Positions 1 through 8,805 of a stretch of DNA of 64,000 bases are shown here, piece after piece. The first letter of the stretch is position 1; each line of letters starts with the position of its first letter. Source of the stretch: Agromyces italicus DSM 16388 (lineage in GTDB: Bacteria; Actinomycetota; Actinomycetes; Actinomycetales; Microbacteriaceae); assembly GCF_000421545.1 (NCBI RefSeq), contig NZ_ATXF01000004.1, positions 496,001 to 560,000 of the forward strand. Direction: 5' to 3'. Both the position numbers and the translations under genes were made by a program. The notes beneath the pieces are model-generated. The model worked only from the letters and a program-made list of their open reading frames with translations, ran no database searches and was not told where the DNA came from.

Positions 1-236
1 GCATCCGTCGCCGCATCGCCCGTGTGCTCGAAGGCGATGACCCCGACCGGGAAGGAACGCGACTCGAGGAACTCGCGGAGGTAGCCGACGTGCTCGTCGC
101 ACGCGAGCCAGGTCTTGCCCCGTTCACCCGTGTGGATGCGGGGATTGCGCCAATCGATGCGCCAGACGGCCGCCTCGCGGCATCCGGCGCGCGAACAACC
201 GCCCTGGGTGGGCGCGCCGCCCAGTCCGCCGATCAT
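1..236 (-). CDS. Small conserved actinobacterial protein with paired cysteines (partial, C-terminus outside window)
   Basis: The ATG at 236 overlaps the stop of the upstream DUF3099 gene (ATGA), and a GAGGAG ribosome site lies 5 bases before it, so the two are translationally coupled. The visible 78 residues begin MIGGLGGAPTQGGCSRAGC and contain two cysteines about four residues apart, a WRIDWRNPRIH segment and a WLACDEHVGYL segment, giving a Cys/His pattern that could bind a metal. Proteins of this type in Microbacteriaceae are sometimes labelled acetone carboxylase without support, and I do not assign a function. The gene runs off the left edge. Confidence 0.7.
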   Translation of the reverse strand, partial: MIGGLGGAPTQGGCSRAGCREAAVWRIDWRNPRIHTGERGKTWLACDEHVGYLREFLESRSFPVGVIAFEHTGDAATD

Positions 237-559
237 GCGGCTCCTCGCTCGTGATGCCCGTCCGGCGCGGTGCCGGTGTCGCCGGAACCCGCCGCGGGCG
301 GGGGAGTGCGCCGCACCAGCCCGCCGGGGCGGAGCACCCGACTCGTGCGACTCGGACTGCCGACGTTCGCGAGAACGACGGCGAAATAGGGAAGGAAGAT
401 CGCGCCGGCCGCGCAGACCGCGAGCCACCAGCCGTCGACGAAGAGCATCGCGACGATGCAGAGCACGCGGATCGACATCGCGATCGTGTACTTGATCATC
501 CGCGAGCGACGCTCCGCCTCGGGTGAGGGCGGCAGCGTGGTGATCGACTGCTGCTTCAT
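233..559 (-). CDS. DUF3099 membrane protein
   Basis: A protein of 108 residues beginning MKQQSITTLPPSPEAE, then two hydrophobic helices (about residues 21-57) and a Pro/Gly-rich hydrophilic tail, which matches the DUF3099 family of small actinobacterial membrane proteins. The function is unknown. A GTG at 595 would add 12 residues, but a -10-like TAGGCT at 604-599 places the transcript start at about that GTG, so I prefer the ATG at 559. The stop codon overlaps the start of the next gene on the same strand. Confidence 0.72.
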   Translation of the reverse strand: MKQQSITTLPPSPEAERRSRMIKYTIAMSIRVLCIVAMLFVDGWWLAVCAAGAIFLPYFAVVLANVGSPSRTSRVLRPGGLVRRTPPPAAGSGDTGTAPDGHHERGAA

Positions 560-598
560 GCTGGTCGCCGCAGGCCTGACGGCGCTCCTCTTCACTCA

Positions 599-604
599 AG
601 CCTA
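599..604 (-). promoter_or_regulatory. Probable -10 element of the DUF3099 gene
   Basis: Minus-strand TAGGCT. Transcription would start at about 592, downstream of the alternative GTG at 595, which supports the ATG at 559. No clear -35 element is visible. Confidence 0.35.
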
Positions 605-645
605 CGTCGATTCGGGCCCGGCGGATGCCCCGTGGAGCGAGCCTC

Positions 646-651
646 TATGCT
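646..651 (+). promoter_or_regulatory. Probable -10 element of fabG
   Basis: TATGCT lies 41 bases before the fabG ATG, predicting a leader of about 35 bases with a GGAG ribosome site. There is no obvious -35 hexamer. Confidence 0.35.
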
Positions 652-692
652 GGGACGGGCCGCACGGCCGAACCTGCAGAACGGAGTCCAGC

Positions 693-1403
693 ATGACGAC
701 GAGCCGCACCGTCCTCGTGACCGGTGGCAATCGCGGCATCGGCCACGCGATCGCCCGCGAGTTCCTCGCGCAGGGGCACCGCGTCGCGGTGACCGCCCGC
801 TCGGGCGAAGGCCCCGAAGGCGCCCTCACGGTGCGCGCCGACGTCACCGATTCCGAGTCGGTCGATCGGGCGTTCTCCGAGGTCGAGGCCGCGCTCGGCC
901 CCGTCGAGGTCGTCGTGGCGAACGCCGGCATCACGCGCGACATGCTGCTCATGCGCATGAGCGACGACGACTTCGCGAGCGTCGTCGACACGAACCTCAC
1001 GGGAGCCTTCCGCATCGTGAAGCGCGCCTCGAAGGGCATGCTCAAGGCGCGGTTCGGCCGCATCGTGCTGATCTCGAGCGTCGTCGGCCTCTACGGCTCG
1101 GCGGGACAGGTCAACTACGCCTCGTCGAAGGCCGGCCTCGTCGGCATGGCCCGCTCGCTCACGCGCGAACTCGGCGCCCGCAGCATCACCGCCAACGTCG
1201 TCGCGCCCGGCTTCATCGAGACCGACATGACCGACGAACTCCCCGAGGCGCAGCAGGCCGAGTACAAGAAGAACATCCCGCTCGGCCGCTTCGCCTCGCC
1301 CGACGAGGTCGCGCGCGTCGTCGCGTGGCTCGCGGGCGACGACGCCGGCTACATCTCGGGCGCCGTCATCCCGGTCGACGGCGGCCTCGGCATGGGGCAC
1401 TGA
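693..1403 (+). CDS. fabG: 3-oxoacyl-ACP reductase-like SDR
   Basis: A short-chain dehydrogenase/reductase of 236 residues. It has the Rossmann glycine motif TGGNRGIG at about residues 9-16, NAG at the end of beta-4, the catalytic Ser in ISSVVG, and the YASSK motif supplying Tyr and Lys. It closely resembles actinobacterial FabG (NADPH-dependent reduction of 3-oxoacyl-ACP in fatty acid elongation, cytosolic). The ATG has GGAG 6 bases upstream. It stands alone, convergent with serB, and not in a fatty-acid operon, so another ketoreductase substrate is possible. Confidence 0.88.
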   Translation: MTTSRTVLVTGGNRGIGHAIAREFLAQGHRVAVTARSGEGPEGALTVRADVTDSESVDRAFSEVEAALGPVEVVVANAGITRDMLLMRMSDDDFASVVDTNLTGAFRIVKRASKGMLKARFGRIVLISSVVGLYGSAGQVNYASSKAGLVGMARSLTRELGARSITANVVAPGFIETDMTDELPEAQQAEYKKNIPLGRFASPDEVARVVAWLAGDDAGYISGAVIPVDGGLGMGH

Positions 1404-1427
1404 CGGCCCTCTCCGCGTGAACGCGCT

Positions 1428-2090
1428 TCAGCCGCGCAGGCCGAGCACGGCGAGCACCGCGCCGAGGTCGGGGCGGTCGATCGCGAGATCGGCCTGAGCC
1501 CGAACCACGGGCTTCGCACAGAACGCGATGCCGAGCGCGGCGCGATCGAGCATCTTCAGGTCGTTCGCGCCGTCGCCGACGGCGACCGTACGGGCGAGGG
1601 GGATGCCTCCGGCCGCCGCCCACTCCTCGAGCGACCTCGCCTTCGCCGCGGCATCGACGATGGGGCCGTCGACGCGGCCGGTGAGCCGCCCATCAGTGAG
1701 CTCGAGCCGGTTCGCCCGGCAGAAGTCGAGGCCGAGGCGTTCGGCGAGCGGGTCGAGCAGCTCGTGGAACCCGCCCGACACGACGCCCACGAGCCCCCCG
1801 GCCGCGTGCACGCCGTCGATGAGCTCCTGGACCCCGTCGGTGGGGGTCATGCGCTCGCGAGCGGCGGCGAGCACCGCCGCGTCGAGCCCGGCGAGCGTGG
1901 CGACGCGTTCGCGCAGGCTCTCGGCGAAGTCGAGCTCGCCGCGCATCGCACGTTCGGTGACGGCGGCGACGTGCTCGAGGCTGCCGGCCGCCTCGGCGAG
2001 CAGCTCGATCGCCTCTTCCCGGATGAGCGTGGAGTCGGCGTCCAGCACGACGAGCGGGCCGCGCGAGCGGCCCAGGCCTGCGGGGCTCAC
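1428..2090 (-). CDS. serB: Phosphoserine phosphatase SerB
   Basis: A HAD-superfamily phosphatase of 220 residues with motif I DADSTL (nucleophile Asp near residue 17), motif II in VVSGGF, a conserved Lys in the AKPV region, and motif [13 protein letters not shown]. This is the SerB pattern: hydrolysis of L-phosphoserine, the last step of serine synthesis. It lacks the N-terminal ACT domain found in mycobacterial SerB2, so it is the short form. The GTG start at 2090 overlaps the glgC stop (GTGA), so it is coupled to glgC. Confidence 0.9.
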   Translation of the reverse strand: MSPAGLGRSRGPLVVLDADSTLIREEAIELLAEAAGSLEHVAAVTERAMRGELDFAESLRERVATLAGLDAAVLAAARERMTPTDGVQELIDGVHAAGGLVGVVSGGFHELLDPLAERLGLDFCRANRLELTDGRLTGRVDGPIVDAAAKARSLEEWAAAGGIPLARTVAVGDGANDLKMLDRAALGIAFCAKPVVRAQADLAIDRPDLGAVLAVLGLRG

Positions 2091-3334
2091 GCGAGGGCCC
2101 GAACGCGCGAGCCCTTGCCGACGACGGTGACGCCGCTGTCGGTCACGCTGAAGCCGCGGGCGACGTCTTCGGCACGGTCGACGCCGATGCGCGCGCCGGC
2201 CTCGACGACGACCTCCTTGTCGAGGATCGCGCGCTGCACCGTCGCGCTCGCGTCGATGCGTGCGCGCTCGAAGAGGATCGAGTCCGAGACGTGCGCGCCC
2301 GAGCCGACGACCGCCCACGGGCCGATCACACTGCGCTCGACGTGCGCACCCGAGATCACCGATCCGAGCGACACGATCGAATCGATGACGGTGCCGAGGG
2401 TGCCGCGCGCGTCGCGGGTGAACTTGGCGGGCGGGGAGTTCAGTTGCTGGCTGAAGATCGGCCACTCGCGGTTGTAGAGGTTGAACACCGGCATCACCGA
2501 GATCAGGTCTTGGTGGGCCTCGAAGAACGAGTCGATGGTGCCGACGTCGCGCCAGTAGTAGCGGTCGCGGTCGGTCGAGCCGGGAACCACGTTCTGCTTG
2601 AGGTCGTAGACGCCGGCGTCGCCCCGGGCGACGAACGCCGGGATGATGTCGCCGCCCATGTCGTGGCTCGAGGAGCTCTGTTCGCCGTCTCGGAGCACCG
2701 CGTCGATGAGCGCGTCGGCGTCGAAGACGTAGTTGCCCATCGAGGCGAGCACCTCGCCGGGGGAGTCGGGCAGACCGATCGGATTGCTCGGCTTCTCGAG
2801 GAAGCGGTGGATGCGGCCGGGCCGTTCGGGCGCGACCTCGATCACGCCGAACTGGTCGGCGAGCGCGATCGGCTGGCGGATCGCCGCCACCGTCGCCGAG
2901 GCACCCGACTCGACGTGCGCGTCGATCATCTGGGAGAAGTCCATGCGGTAGACGTGGTCGGCGCCGACGACCACGATGAGATCGGGGCGCTCGTCGTAGA
3001 TCAGGTTGAGGCTCTGCAGAATGGCGTCGGCCGAACCCGAGAACCAGCGCTTGCCGAGCCGCTGCTGGGCGGGCACCGAGGCGACGTAGGAGTTCAACAG
3101 GCCGTTCAGCCGCCAGGTCTGCGAGACATGCCGATCGAGCGAGTGCGACTTGTACTGGGTCAGCACGACGACCTGCCGCAGGCCGGAATTCAGCAGGTTC
3201 GAGAGCGCGAAGTCGATCAGCCGGTACTGCCCGCCGAACGGCACCGCGGGCTTCGCCCGGTCCTCGGTCAGGGGCATGAGTCGCTTGCCCTCACCACCAG
3301 CGAGGACGATGCCGAAGACCTTGCGCGCAACCAT
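2087..3334 (-). CDS. glgC: Glucose-1-phosphate adenylyltransferase
   Basis: ADP-glucose pyrophosphorylase (415 residues) catalyses glucose-1-phosphate + ATP to ADP-glucose + PPi, committing carbon to glycogen or maltosyl-phosphate. The N-terminus [14 protein letters not shown] is the nucleotide-binding signature, followed by [11 protein letters not shown] and the [11 protein letters not shown] region; the C-terminal third has the left-handed beta-helix hexapeptide pattern. The ATG at 3334 has no ribosome site, but TACAGT ends 6 bases upstream, so the mRNA is probably leaderless. It is divergent from the GT4 gene at 3417 and followed by serB with overlapping stop/start. Confidence 0.93.
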   Translation of the reverse strand: MVARKVFGIVLAGGEGKRLMPLTEDRAKPAVPFGGQYRLIDFALSNLLNSGLRQVVVLTQYKSHSLDRHVSQTWRLNGLLNSYVASVPAQQRLGKRWFSGSADAILQSLNLIYDERPDLIVVVGADHVYRMDFSQMIDAHVESGASATVAAIRQPIALADQFGVIEVAPERPGRIHRFLEKPSNPIGLPDSPGEVLASMGNYVFDADALIDAVLRDGEQSSSSHDMGGDIIPAFVARGDAGVYDLKQNVVPGSTDRDRYYWRDVGTIDSFFEAHQDLISVMPVFNLYNREWPIFSQQLNSPPAKFTRDARGTLGTVIDSIVSLGSVISGAHVERSVIGPWAVVGSGAHVSDSILFERARIDASATVQRAILDKEVVVEAGARIGVDRAEDVARGFSVTDSGVTVVGKGSRVRALA

Positions 3335-3340
3335 GAGGCA

Positions 3341-3409
3341 ACTGTAACCAGCCGACGCGTCTTCCCGCGTCCCGGTGTCGGCCCGTGTCATCCGGCGCTG
3401 CGCTACCGT
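3341..3409. promoter_or_regulatory. Divergent glgC / glgM promoter region
   Basis: Two back-to-back -10 boxes, minus-strand TACAGT (3346-3341) for glgC and plus-strand TACCGT (3404-3409) for the glycosyltransferase. They lie 6 and 7 bases from their start codons, so both transcripts are predicted leaderless, and the shared 57 bases between them must hold both -35 regions and any common operator. Confidence 0.5.
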
Positions 3410-3416
3410 TGCCTGC

Positions 3417-4604
3417 ATGCGCGTCGACGTCCTCACCCGTGAGTACCCGCCCGAGGTGTACGGCGGTGCGGGAGTGCATGCCGCTGAGCTCGTCCGCGCG
3501 CTCCGCGCGAGCATCGACGTGCGCGTCAGATGCTTCGGCGCACCCCGCGACGAGGTCGGAACGCAGGCCTACCCGACGCCGAGCGCCTTCGACGACGCCA
3601 ATCCCGCGCTCTCGACCATGGCCGTCGATCTGCTGATGGCGGGCGACGCCGCGGGCGCAGACCTCGTCCACTCCCACACCTGGTACGCGAACTTCGCGGG
3701 CCTCACCGCGAAGCGCCTCCACGGCATCCCGCACGTCGTCACCGCGCACAGCCTCGAGCCGTTGCGGCCCTGGAAGGCCGAGCAGCTCGGCGGCGGCTAC
3801 CGACTGAGCTCGTGGGTCGAGCGCACCGTCTTCGAGGACGCCGACGCGGTGATCGCCGTGAGCGAGGGGATGCGCCGCGACATCCTGCGCGCGTACCCCG
3901 ACCTCGACTCGTCGAAGGTCGACGTCGTCGTCAACGGCATCGACCTCGCCGACTGGGCGCCGTCGCACGACGGCGACGCGGTGCGCGCACTCGGCGTCGA
4001 CCCCGGCCGTCCGTCCATCGTCTTCGTCGGTCGGATCACCCGGCAGAAGGGCCTGCCGTACCTGCTCCACGCGGCGCGCCTCCTGCCGCCCGAGGTGCAG
4101 CTCGTGCTCTGCGCAGGGGCGCCCGACACCGAGGAGATCATGGCCGAGGTCACCTCCCTCGTCGACGGGCTCCGAGCCGAACGCGACGGCGTGGTCTGGA
4201 TCGACCGGCACCTGCCGCGCCGCGAGCTGACGGCACTGCTCACCGCGGCCACGACCTTCGTCTGCCCGTCGGTCTACGAGCCGCTCGGCATCGTGAACCT
4301 CGAGGCCATGGCCTGCGGGGCGCCGGTGGTGGGGACCGCGACCGGGGGAATCCCCGAGGTCGTCGTCGACGGCGTCACCGGCGTGCTCGTGCCGATCGAA
4401 CAGGCCGACGACGGCACCGGCACCCCGCTCGACCCCGGGCGGTTCGTGCGCGACCTCGCTGATGCCCTCACTCGCGTCGTCGCCGATCCGGCGCGCGCCG
4501 CGGAGATGGGTGCGGCCGGACGCCGGCGCGCCGAGACCCACTTCGCATGGGACAGGATCGCCGCGCGCACGATCGAGGTGTACGAGCGGGTACTCGCCCG
4601 CTGA
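3417..4604 (+). CDS. glgM: GT4 glycogen synthase / maltose-1-phosphate synthase
   Basis: A GT4-family (GT-B fold) glycosyltransferase of 395 residues. It begins [19 protein letters not shown], has a second Rossmann domain starting near [14 protein letters not shown], and carries the donor-site motif [17 protein letters not shown] (catalytic E-x7-E). Its divergent pairing with glgC is the arrangement of Mycobacterium Rv1212c/Rv1213, where Rv1212c (GlgM) makes maltose-1-phosphate from ADP-glucose and glucose-1-phosphate for the GlgE pathway. A classical chain-elongating GlgA activity is the alternative and cannot be excluded from sequence alone. A TACCGT box 7 bases before the ATG predicts a leaderless mRNA. 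Confidence 0.85.
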   Translation: MRVDVLTREYPPEVYGGAGVHAAELVRALRASIDVRVRCFGAPRDEVGTQAYPTPSAFDDANPALSTMAVDLLMAGDAAGADLVHSHTWYANFAGLTAKRLHGIPHVVTAHSLEPLRPWKAEQLGGGYRLSSWVERTVFEDADAVIAVSEGMRRDILRAYPDLDSSKVDVVVNGIDLADWAPSHDGDAVRALGVDPGRPSIVFVGRITRQKGLPYLLHAARLLPPEVQLVLCAGAPDTEEIMAEVTSLVDGLRAERDGVVWIDRHLPRRELTALLTAATTFVCPSVYEPLGIVNLEAMACGAPVVGTATGGIPEVVVDGVTGVLVPIEQADDGTGTPLDPGRFVRDLADALTRVVADPARAAEMGAAGRRRAETHFAWDRIAARTIEVYERVLAR

Positions 4605-4616
4605 CCGGGCGTGCCT

Positions 4617-4637
4617 CCGCCCGCCTGCGTCGGGCGG
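4617..4637 (+). terminator. Hairpin between glgM and the ABC ATPase gene
   Basis: Arms CCGCCCG and CGGGCGG with a 7-base loop, 13 bases after the glgM stop, without a T-tract. It could be a weak intrinsic terminator before the promoter of the next gene. Confidence 0.4.
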
Positions 4638-4664
4638 GCCTCCGGCTCCCGATAGCATTGGTGC

Positions 4665-5456
4665 ATGGCGAGTGCGAGTACGGTTCTGCAGTTCCGCGAC
4701 GTGTCGGTGGTTCGTGACGGCAACACGATCCTCGACGCGGTGACGTGGAGCGTCGCCTCCGACGAACGCTGGGTGGTGCTCGGCCCGAACGGGGCGGGCA
4801 AGACCACGCTGCTCCAGATCGCCGCCGCGGCCATGCACCCGACATCGGGCAAGGCCGAGGTCCTCCAAGAGGCGCTCGGCAAGGTCGACGTCTTCGAGCT
4901 CCGCCCGATGATCGGCTTCGCCTCGACAGCGATGGCCCGTCGCATCCCGCGCGACGAGACCGTGCTCGACGTCATCCTCACCGCCGCGTACTCGGTGACC
5001 GGCCGCTGGAACGAGGAGTACGAGGGCATCGACCTCCGCCGCGCCGAGCGCGTGCTGAAGGAGTGGGGCCTCGACGGCTTCTCGGGTCGCCGTTTCGGCA
5101 GCCTCTCCGACGGCGAGCAGAAGCGCGTGCAGATCGCGCGCTCCGTGATGACTGACCCCGAACTGCTGCTCCTCGACGAGCCGGCCGCGAGCCTCGACCT
5201 CGGCGCCCGTGAAGAGCTCGTCGGTCTCCTCGGAGGCTACGCCGCCTCGCCGTCATCGCCTGCGATCGTCATGGTCACCCATCACGTCGAGGAGATCCCC
5301 GTCGGGTTCACCCACGCGCTCCTCGTGAAGAAGGGCGGAATCGTCGCGGCGGGCCCCCTCGCCGAGGCGCTCACCGCCGAGAACCTGAGCTCGACCTTCG
5401 ACATGAAGATCGAACTCAGCGAGCGCGACGGCCGATTCGCCGCGCGCGCCGTCTGA
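4665..5456 (+). CDS. Stand-alone ABC transporter ATPase
   Basis: An ABC ATPase of 263 residues with Walker A GPNGAGKTT (about 40-48), a degenerate signature SLSDGEQKR, Walker B LLLLDEP and the switch histidine in MVTHHVEEIP. No permease or binding protein is encoded nearby. The family resembles the YlmA/ModF type of orphan ABC ATPases, so the partner and substrate are unknown. TAGCAT ends 6 bases before the ATG, predicting leaderless transcription. The next gene has its own promoter. Confidence 0.82.
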   Translation: MASASTVLQFRDVSVVRDGNTILDAVTWSVASDERWVVLGPNGAGKTTLLQIAAAAMHPTSGKAEVLQEALGKVDVFELRPMIGFASTAMARRIPRDETVLDVILTAAYSVTGRWNEEYEGIDLRRAERVLKEWGLDGFSGRRFGSLSDGEQKRVQIARSVMTDPELLLLDEPAASLDLGAREELVGLLGGYAASPSSPAIVMVTHHVEEIPVGFTHALLVKKGGIVAAGPLAEALTAENLSSTFDMKIELSERDGRFAARAV

Positions 5457-5478
5457 GAAGTTCTCGCTCCGATTCTGC

Positions 5479-5610
5479 TAAACTTGTCAGCTGGCCCTAC
5501 CGCCAACATGCTTTCCCGCCGCTGACCGGCACCGCGAAGGTGTCGCAGTCGTGCGGCTGGAGCTCTGAATCCATCGTCCGCTCTCTCAATCGAAATCCAA
5601 GGAAGTCTCC
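5479..5610 (+). promoter_or_regulatory. rpmE2 promoter and about 120-base leader
   Basis: The extended -10 TGCTAAACT (TAAACT at 5479-5484) predicts transcription from about 5491. The leader contains a 6-bp hairpin at 5528-5544 (GGCACC/GGTGTC) and ends with an AAGGAAG ribosome site. A long leader ahead of a single ribosomal-protein gene could permit autoregulation, which is inference. Confidence 0.5.
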
Positions 5611-5859
5611 ATGAAGACCGACATCCACCCCGAGTACAACGCCATCGTCTTCCGCGACCTGGCTTCGGGCGCCACGTTCCTCACGCGTTCGACCGCGACG
5701 AGCGACAAGTCGATCGAACTCGACGGTGTCACCTACCCGGTCATCGACGTCGAGATCTCGAGCGAGTCGCACCCGTTCTACACGGGCAAGCAGCGCATCA
5801 TGGACTCGGCCGGCCGTGTCGAGAAGTTCAACCAGCGCTTCAAGGGCTTCGGCAAGTAA
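5611..5859 (+). CDS. rpmE2: 50S ribosomal protein bL31, type B
   Basis: Ribosomal protein bL31 of 82 residues, beginning [10 protein letters not shown] with the C-terminal [21 protein letters not shown] segment. It has no cysteines, so it is the zinc-independent (C-minus, type B) paralogue, which in many bacteria is produced under zinc limitation through Zur. The typical L31 with CxxC would lie elsewhere. I see no clear Zur box in the leader. AAGGAAG is spaced correctly before the ATG, and a strong terminator follows, so this is a single-gene unit. Confidence 0.96.
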   Translation: MKTDIHPEYNAIVFRDLASGATFLTRSTATSDKSIELDGVTYPVIDVEISSESHPFYTGKQRIMDSAGRVEKFNQRFKGFGK

Positions 5860-5871
5860 TCCAGCCGAACC

Positions 5872-5905
5872 GAAGGGGCGGGCGACGCGAGTCGCCCGCC
5901 CCTTC
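5872..5905 (+). terminator. Strong intrinsic terminator of rpmE2
   Basis: A perfect 15-bp stem (GAAGGGGCGGGCGAC / GTCGCCCGCCCCTTC) with a GCGA tetraloop, 12 bases after the stop. It is symmetrical, so it can also end transcription of the exonuclease gene converging from the right. Confidence 0.88.
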
Positions 5906-5953
5906 GTCGTGCCAGCGCCCGTTCGCTCACGTTCGTCGACGCGCCCGCACGGG

Positions 5954-6655
5954 TCAGCGGACCGGCCACGCCCCAGACGTCGTGAACTCGGGCTCGCCGT
6001 TGCGGCGTCGCCACGACTGGTAGCTCTCGGCCTGCTCGCGGCACCAGTCGATCTGGCGGGCGTGCAGCTCGGCGACGGCGACCGTCGCGAGCTCGGGGTG
6101 CGCGCGGGCGATCGCCTGCGCCACGCGCCCCGCGGCGATCGCGTCGGCAGCGGCGTTGTGGGCATCGTCGAGCACGACACCGTAGTGCTCTGCCGCTGCC
6201 GAGAGCGTGCGCTTGCCGCGCCGGTACTTGTCGACCGCCTTGTCGATGACGAGCGGATCGATGACGGGACCGGGGCCGGGCAGCGGCGCGAGGCCGTAGC
6301 GCGCGGCCTCGCGCTCGAGCACGGTGAGGTCGTACGCCGCGTTGTACGCGACGATCGGCAGGCCCCGCGCAGCGGCATCGGTCAGCGTCGCGATGATCTC
6401 GGCGACCGCCGACGGCGCCGACCGACCGTCGAGGCGGGCGCGCTCGGTCGTCACCCCGTGGATGAGCGACGCCGCCGTCGGGATCTCGACGCCCGGGTCG
6501 ACCAGCCACTCGCTCTGCTCGAGCACCTCGCCGCCGGCGCCGATGACGCCCACGTGGGCGGTCACGATCCGGCACACGTCGACGTCGATGCCGGTGGTCT
6601 CGAGGTCGAAGACGGCGAGGGTGTCGGCCCAGGGGGCGGCATTCGTGGCATCCAT
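5954..6655 (-). CDS. DnaQ-like 3'-5' exonuclease
   Basis: A DEDDh exonuclease of 233 residues, with ExoI FDLETTG (Asp and Glu near residues 16-18), ExoII NAAYDLT and ExoIII H-x4-D in AHNAAADA. It resembles the exonuclease domain of DNA polymerase III epsilon and the stand-alone actinobacterial 'exonuclease domain' proteins of about 230 residues. The role is proofreading or nucleic acid trimming, with the exact partner unknown. TAGCCT ends 7 bases before the ATG at 6655, so the ATG ten codons upstream is unlikely and the mRNA is predicted leaderless. Confidence 0.86.
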   Translation of the reverse strand: MDATNAAPWADTLAVFDLETTGIDVDVCRIVTAHVGVIGAGGEVLEQSEWLVDPGVEIPTAASLIHGVTTERARLDGRSAPSAVAEIIATLTDAAARGLPIVAYNAAYDLTVLEREAARYGLAPLPGPGPVIDPLVIDKAVDKYRRGKRTLSAAAEHYGVVLDDAHNAAADAIAAGRVAQAIARAHPELATVAVAELHARQIDWCREQAESYQSWRRRNGEPEFTTSGAWPVR

Positions 6656-6764
6656 GTGCGACAGGCTATGCAGCGCCACCGTCATCGCCCGGGTGGCGCG
6701 GCGCGTGTTCGCGGCATTCGCGACGTCGCGGTCGTCGGCGCGGCTTCTGCACAGGCCGGATCCC

Positions 6765-6770
6765 TAGAAT
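6765..6770 (+). promoter_or_regulatory. -10 box deciding the start of the alpha/beta hydrolase gene
   Basis: TAGAAT ends 7 bases before the ATG at 6778 and overlaps the alternative ATG at 6769, which therefore cannot be within the transcript. Confidence 0.5.
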
Positions 6771-6777
6771 GGCTGGG

Positions 6778-7671
6778 ATGATCGAATCGCCCTACGCCGC
6801 CGCGCTCGCCCGCATTCCCGTCAGGGCCCACCGGGTCGAGGTCGACGGCACCGACACCGCGTGGTGGGAGTACGGCGACGCGGATGCCCCGGTGCTGGTG
6901 CTCGTCCACGGGTTCCGGGGCGACCACCACGGCCTCGAGCCCGTCGTGGCGCAGCTACCGGGGTACCGCATCGTCTCGCCCGACCTGCCGGGCTTCGGCG
7001 AGTCGGCGACCTTCGCCGACCGCGAGCACGACATCGACGGCTACGCGCGCTGGCTCGGGGCGTTCATCGAGGCCGTCGGTCTCGACGGCGACTACGACCT
7101 GCTCGGGCACTCCTTCGGCTCGATCGTGTCGTCGGCGGCCGTCGCGGGAGGGCTCGCACCGCGGCGGCTCGTGCTCGTGAACCCGATCGGCGCTCCCGCC
7201 CTCCAGGGTCCGCGCGGCATCATGACCCGGCTCGCGGTGCTTTACTACCGCGCCGCCGCCGCGCTGCCCGAGAAGGCCGGTTTCGCGCTCCTGCGCAACG
7301 GCGCGATCGTGCGCGTCATGAGTGTGACCATGGCGAAGACCGGCGAGCGCGACCTCCGCCGTTGGATCCACGACCAGCACGATCGCTACTTCTCCGACTT
7401 CGGCGACCGCGACCAGTTGCTCGAGGCGTTCCGGGCCTCGGTCGGCCACGACGTGAGCGAGTACGCCGAGCGCATCGCCGTGCCGACCCTCCTCGTCGCC
7501 GCCGAACGCGACGACGTGACGCCCATCGAGGCGCAGCGCCGCCTCGTCGGGCGATTCCCCGATGCGAGGCTCGAGGTGATCCCCGAGGTGGGTCACCTCA
7601 TCCACTACGAGACCCCCGGCGACGCCGCCGCGCGCATCGGCCGATTCCTGCGCACGGAGTCCCTCGCATGA
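6778..7671 (+). CDS. Alpha/beta hydrolase
   Basis: An alpha/beta-fold hydrolase of 297 residues starting MIESPYAAAL. It has the oxyanion HG in LVHGFRG, the nucleophile elbow GHSFGS, the acid Asp in AAERDDVTP and the catalytic His in EVGHLIHYE, all in family order. The substrate cannot be predicted. Its stop overlaps the start of the glycosyltransferase gene (ATGA), so the two are coupled and may act on the same sugar- or lipid-linked product. It is predicted leaderless. Confidence 0.85.
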   Translation: MIESPYAAALARIPVRAHRVEVDGTDTAWWEYGDADAPVLVLVHGFRGDHHGLEPVVAQLPGYRIVSPDLPGFGESATFADREHDIDGYARWLGAFIEAVGLDGDYDLLGHSFGSIVSSAAVAGGLAPRRLVLVNPIGAPALQGPRGIMTRLAVLYYRAAAALPEKAGFALLRNGAIVRVMSVTMAKTGERDLRRWIHDQHDRYFSDFGDRDQLLEAFRASVGHDVSEYAERIAVPTLLVAAERDDVTPIEAQRRLVGRFPDARLEVIPEVGHLIHYETPGDAAARIGRFLRTESLA

Positions 7672-8768
7672 GGGTCGTCGTCGACTGCCGCTACACCCGC
7701 ATCGGGCATCACGACGGCATCAGCCGGTTCACCGCGGGCCTGGTCACCGAGCTCGCGAAGCTGCACCCCGTCACGATGCTCGTGAGCGATCACCGGCAGC
7801 TCGACATGCTGCCCGACCTGCCGTGGCAGCTCGTGAGCTCGCCGACGAGCGCGCGCGAGCCCTTCGTGGCCCGCCAGGTGCGGCGCCTTCGCCCCGACAT
7901 CGTCTTCTCGCCGATGCAGACGATGGGCTCGTGGGGGCGCGACTACCGGCTGCTCCTGACCCTGCACGACCTGATCTACTACGAGAACCGTACGCCGCCG
8001 CGCGACCTGCCCGCGCCCGTGCGCCTGCTCTGGCGGCTCTACCACCTCGCGTGGTGGCCGCAGCGGCTGCTCCTGAACCGGGCCGATGCCGTGGTCACCG
8101 TCTCCGAGACGACGGCGGGGCTCATCCGCGACCACCGCCTCACCCGCCGGCCGATCACCGTCGTCTCGAATGCCTCCGACGACCTCGGCGTGCCCGAGCT
8201 TCCCCGGACACGCCCCGAGGGGCATCGGCTCGTCTACATGGGCTCGTACATGCCGTACAAGAACGTCGACACGCTGGTGAAGGCGGTCGCGGCGCTGCCC
8301 GACCACGAACTGCACCTGCTCAGCCGGATCGGCAGGGAGGAGCGCGAGCGGCTCACGCGGCTCGCCCCCGGGGCGCGACTCGTCTTCCACGACGGTGTGA
8401 CGGATGCCGCGTACGCCGAGCTGCTCGCGAGCGCCACCGCGCTCGTGCACGCGTCGAAGGCCGAGGGCTTCGGCATCCCCCTCATCGAGGCGATGCGCCT
8501 CGGCACGCCCGTCGTGGTGAGCGACATCCCGATCTTCCGCGAGATCGGCGGAGACGCCGCGTCGTACTTCGATTCGGGCGACGCCGACGACCTCGTGCGA
8601 GCGCTCGGCGACCTCGAGTCCGACGACATCTGGCAGGCGCACTCCGCTCGCGGGGTCGAGCGTGCGGCGAAGTACACCTGGGCCCAGTCCGCGGCGACGC
8701 TGCTCGAGCTCATGCACCGCACCGTCGCCGAGCACGGCGCGCGGAAGGGGCGGCGCGGGCGGCGCTGA
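7668..8768 (+). CDS. GT4 family glycosyltransferase
   Basis: A GT-B glycosyltransferase of 366 residues. The N-terminal half begins MRVVVDCRYTRIGHHDGISR, which is typical of GT4 enzymes, and the C-terminal half has the donor motif SKAEGFGIPLIEAMRLGTPVV with E-x7-E. It has no signal peptide, so it is cytosolic or peripheral, using a nucleotide sugar to modify a lipid, polysaccharide or metabolite. Acceptor and donor are unknown. It is coupled by ATGA to the upstream hydrolase and convergent with the phosphatase gene. Confidence 0.85.
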   Translation: MRVVVDCRYTRIGHHDGISRFTAGLVTELAKLHPVTMLVSDHRQLDMLPDLPWQLVSSPTSAREPFVARQVRRLRPDIVFSPMQTMGSWGRDYRLLLTLHDLIYYENRTPPRDLPAPVRLLWRLYHLAWWPQRLLLNRADAVVTVSETTAGLIRDHRLTRRPITVVSNASDDLGVPELPRTRPEGHRLVYMGSYMPYKNVDTLVKAVAALPDHELHLLSRIGREERERLTRLAPGARLVFHDGVTDAAYAELLASATALVHASKAEGFGIPLIEAMRLGTPVVVSDIPIFREIGGDAASYFDSGDADDLVRALGDLESDDIWQAHSARGVERAAKYTWAQSAATLLELMHRTVAEHGARKGRRGRR

Positions 8769-8805
8769 TCGATACTGCGCTGTTGCCGGCTCCCGGCCTC
8801 GGGCT

